Assembly (NCBI RefSeq): GCF_022531965.1
Contig: NZ_CP092831.1
Location: 5,427,001 to 5,491,000, forward strand
Direction of reading: 5' to 3'
DNA: 64,000 nucleotides
Source of the DNA: Paenibacillus peoriae
Lineage (GTDB): Bacteria; Bacillota; Bacilli; Paenibacillales; Paenibacillaceae
Position 1 is the first letter of the stretch. Each line of letters starts with the position of its first letter. Of the stretch, positions 62,494 through 64,000 are shown piece by piece. The notes under the pieces are model-generated. The model was not told the DNA's origin. It made no database searches and saw nothing but the letters and a program-made list of their open reading frames with translations. The translations under genes and the position numbers were made by a program.

Positions 62494-63054
62494 TTGGAGA
62501 GTAATCGAGAGTTGTTTGATTTGTATCAACGAGATGTATACCGAACCTGCTACTACATGGTACATAACGCATCGGATGCAGAGGATTTAACGCAGGAAGT
62601 GTTTATCACCCTGTTTCGCAGCAATCGTGAACAGATCGAACAACTAAAAGCCTGGATTATGAAAATTACGGTCAATCATTGTCTGAATTACCTTAAACGC
62701 CGGAAAAGCCTGCATTTGAAAGTATCGGCTAATCCCTATTTATTTAGCGGGGCGGAAGGTAAGCCTGTAGACAAGCTGGTGGAAGAACGCGAATCGACAG
62801 AAGAATGGATCGTTTATATGAATCGCCTTCCAGCCAAAATCCGCGCTGTGCTGACCCTCCGCTATATGCATGATTTCACACTGGCAGAAATATCAAAACT
62901 GCTGGAAATTCCGCTGGGAACCGTCAAATCGAGGACTCATAAAGGGCTAAAGTTATTGGAGCAAATACTGCGGGATGCAGGTGTAGAAATTCCCGAGATG
63001 GAAGGAGAGAACTATGAACAACGTAGAAAAGGCATTGAAGCGCAAGTTAAATAA
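62494..63054 (+). CDS. ECF-type RNA polymerase sigma factor
   Basis: 186 residues from TTG 62494, after AAAGGAGAGC. Region 2: DLYQRDVYRTCYYMVHNASDAEDLTQEVF; region 4: LRYMHDFTLAEISKLLEIPLGTVKSRTHKGL. A cytosolic sigma factor, probably held by the membrane protein in the next gene, whose start lies 41 bases inside this one. Confidence 0.9.
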   Translation: MESNRELFDLYQRDVYRTCYYMVHNASDAEDLTQEVFITLFRSNREQIEQLKAWIMKITVNHCLNYLKRRKSLHLKVSANPYLFSGAEGKPVDKLVEERESTEEWIVYMNRLPAKIRAVLTLRYMHDFTLAEISKLLEIPLGTVKSRTHKGLKLLEQILRDAGVEIPEMEGENYEQRRKGIEAQVK

Positions 63055-64000
63055 TGATTCGGAAATGGCCTATCCTGACTTCGATGAGATGTGGAACCGG
63101 ATGGAACAGACAGGGCATACTGCCCCTACGCTAACCGACACTTTCGATTCATTCACTCCGCACCGACATAGAAATTGGCGCAAAATAGCTATCGCCGCCT
63201 CTCTGAGTGCGCTTCTCGTTGCCGTTCCCGTCTATGCCGCCATCCATTATAATTGGGGCAATCTGCTGCACGGAAGAAGCGGCATTCAGACGGCACTAAA
63301 TCAAGACCTTGGACAGCCCTTGGAGCAATCCGTAACCAGAGACGGAGTGAAGCTGACGCTGCATACCGCTATTGTCGATGAGAACCGGACCGTGATTCTG
63401 TACAGCTTGGAGGTCGGAAAACGGGCAGAGAACGAGTTTTGGAATGTCAAAGGCGTATCGCTAAAAGGTGCTGCGGGGGAAAGCAGTGCAGGGGAATATA
63501 ACTTTCAGCAATGGAACCCGAAAAATCAACGGTACAACGGGTACTTTGAAAGTGACTGGACACCGCAGCAAGAAACAGAGAACGTGCGGCTGACCGTAGA
63601 TCATATGGAGCTCACCAGCGTTCAGGAACTGGAATTGCCGCTCGATATCACATCGCCTCAGATGCAGACATTCAAGCTGGATCGTAACGGCTTACAAGAT
63701 ATGAAGGTACAGGTATTTCAACAAGGGAAGGATAAGCTGATGCTGTCCTCGGCAATCACCTTCGATTCATCGATACCCAAGAGATGGGATAATCCGCAAA
63801 TCGTTGCTTACAAAGGCAACAAGCCTGTGATGTCGCAGCCTGGGGGGACTTTTGGCAAACCCGGAGATAACGGGGAGTATACAGCACAGCAGTATTTTTC
63901 TAAAGCAGATATACCAGAAGGACAGACTGCTTTCAAACTGCAATATGCGCAAACTGAGAAAAGTACACATGAACCCATAAACTTTGATCTACAGCTAAGC
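63014..64000 (+). CDS. DUF4179-like membrane protein, probable anti-sigma partner (partial)
   Basis: The gene begins at ATG 63014 (GAAGGAGAG before it) and runs past the window end, so at least 329 codons are open. Soluble N-terminus of ~60 residues with YPDFDEMWNRMEQ, one membrane helix (IAIAASLSALLVAVPVYAA) and a large extracytoplasmic part beginning with NWGNLLHGRSGIQTALNQDLGQPL and VTRDGVKLTL, as in DUF4179 proteins. Such genes sit after ECF sigma genes and act as anti-sigma sensors (family knowledge). The 41-base overlap supports co-expression. Confidence 0.8.
   Translation, partial: MNNVEKALKRKLNNDSEMAYPDFDEMWNRMEQTGHTAPTLTDTFDSFTPHRHRNWRKIAIAASLSALLVAVPVYAAIHYNWGNLLHGRSGIQTALNQDLGQPLEQSVTRDGVKLTLHTAIVDENRTVILYSLEVGKRAENEFWNVKGVSLKGAAGESSAGEYNFQQWNPKNQRYNGYFESDWTPQQETENVRLTVDHMELTSVQELELPLDITSPQMQTFKLDRNGLQDMKVQVFQQGKDKLMLSSAITFDSSIPKRWDNPQIVAYKGNKPVMSQPGGTFGKPGDNGEYTAQQYFSKADIPEGQTAFKLQYAQTEKSTHEPINFDLQLS

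Overview
The window looks like chromosome of a low-to-moderate GC, spore-forming Gram-positive rod, most likely a Paenibacillus of the P. polymyxa type. This rests on a Spo0E-type phosphatase, a bacterial nitric oxide synthase, AGGAGG-type ribosome binding sites with frequent TTG/GTG starts, sigma-A-like promoters, many lipoproteins, a GlpP/GlpK/GlpD set, KduI/KduD pectin catabolism and WXG100-type proteins. No rRNA, tRNA, CRISPR array, transposase or phage integrase was seen.

Layout. 1-4.6 kb: end of a DUF4097-type protein, an SDR reductase, an AbrB-like regulator with a zinc knuckle, a HEXXH protein, a small membrane protein, nitric oxide synthase and a Dps ferritin under a PerR-like box. 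4.7-11.2 kb: a six-gene purine uptake and salvage operon (binding protein, nucleoside hydrolase, two permeases, ATPase, adenine deaminase) behind a leader with an intrinsic terminator. 11.3-31 kb: the accessory heart of the window. It starts with a WXG100-like protein and a lipase-like protein that has a WXG-like C-terminus. Next comes a decaying tandem array of DUF3139-like small membrane proteins and lipoproteins. Last is a roughly 14.5 kb same-strand array of spike (VgrG/gpD), PAAR-like (DUF4280) and Imm11-like genes, two putative peptidoglycan enzymes and five lipoproteins. No tube, sheath or baseplate genes are visible.

31-64 kb is mostly ordinary chromosome: a GAF/histidine-kinase-like protein lacking its phosphoacceptor His, a second nucleoside hydrolase, a MarR regulator with a Rad3/DinG-type helicase, a diguanylate cyclase, a Spo0E-like protein, CidA/CidB with a LysR regulator, the glpP-glpK-glpD glycerol set, an esterase, a quinone-stress-like NAD(P)-binding protein with a perfect operator, an antiporter, GNAT, two MFS transporters with a winged-helix regulator between them, the KduI-KdgA-KduD / KdgK / KdgR galacturonate block, a MATE pump, a YhdH-type reductase, and an ECF sigma factor with a DUF4179 membrane partner cut by the window end.

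The best candidate for an undescribed system is the 16.4-30.9 kb spike-effector-lipoprotein island. It has one single-chain VgrG and one VgrG split into two overlapping genes, the second carrying an NlpC/P60 enzyme. A pair of about 46-residue repeats is shared by that protein and a separate lysozyme-like protein. Duplicated surface lipoproteins sit between the enzymes and could be immunity or receptor components.
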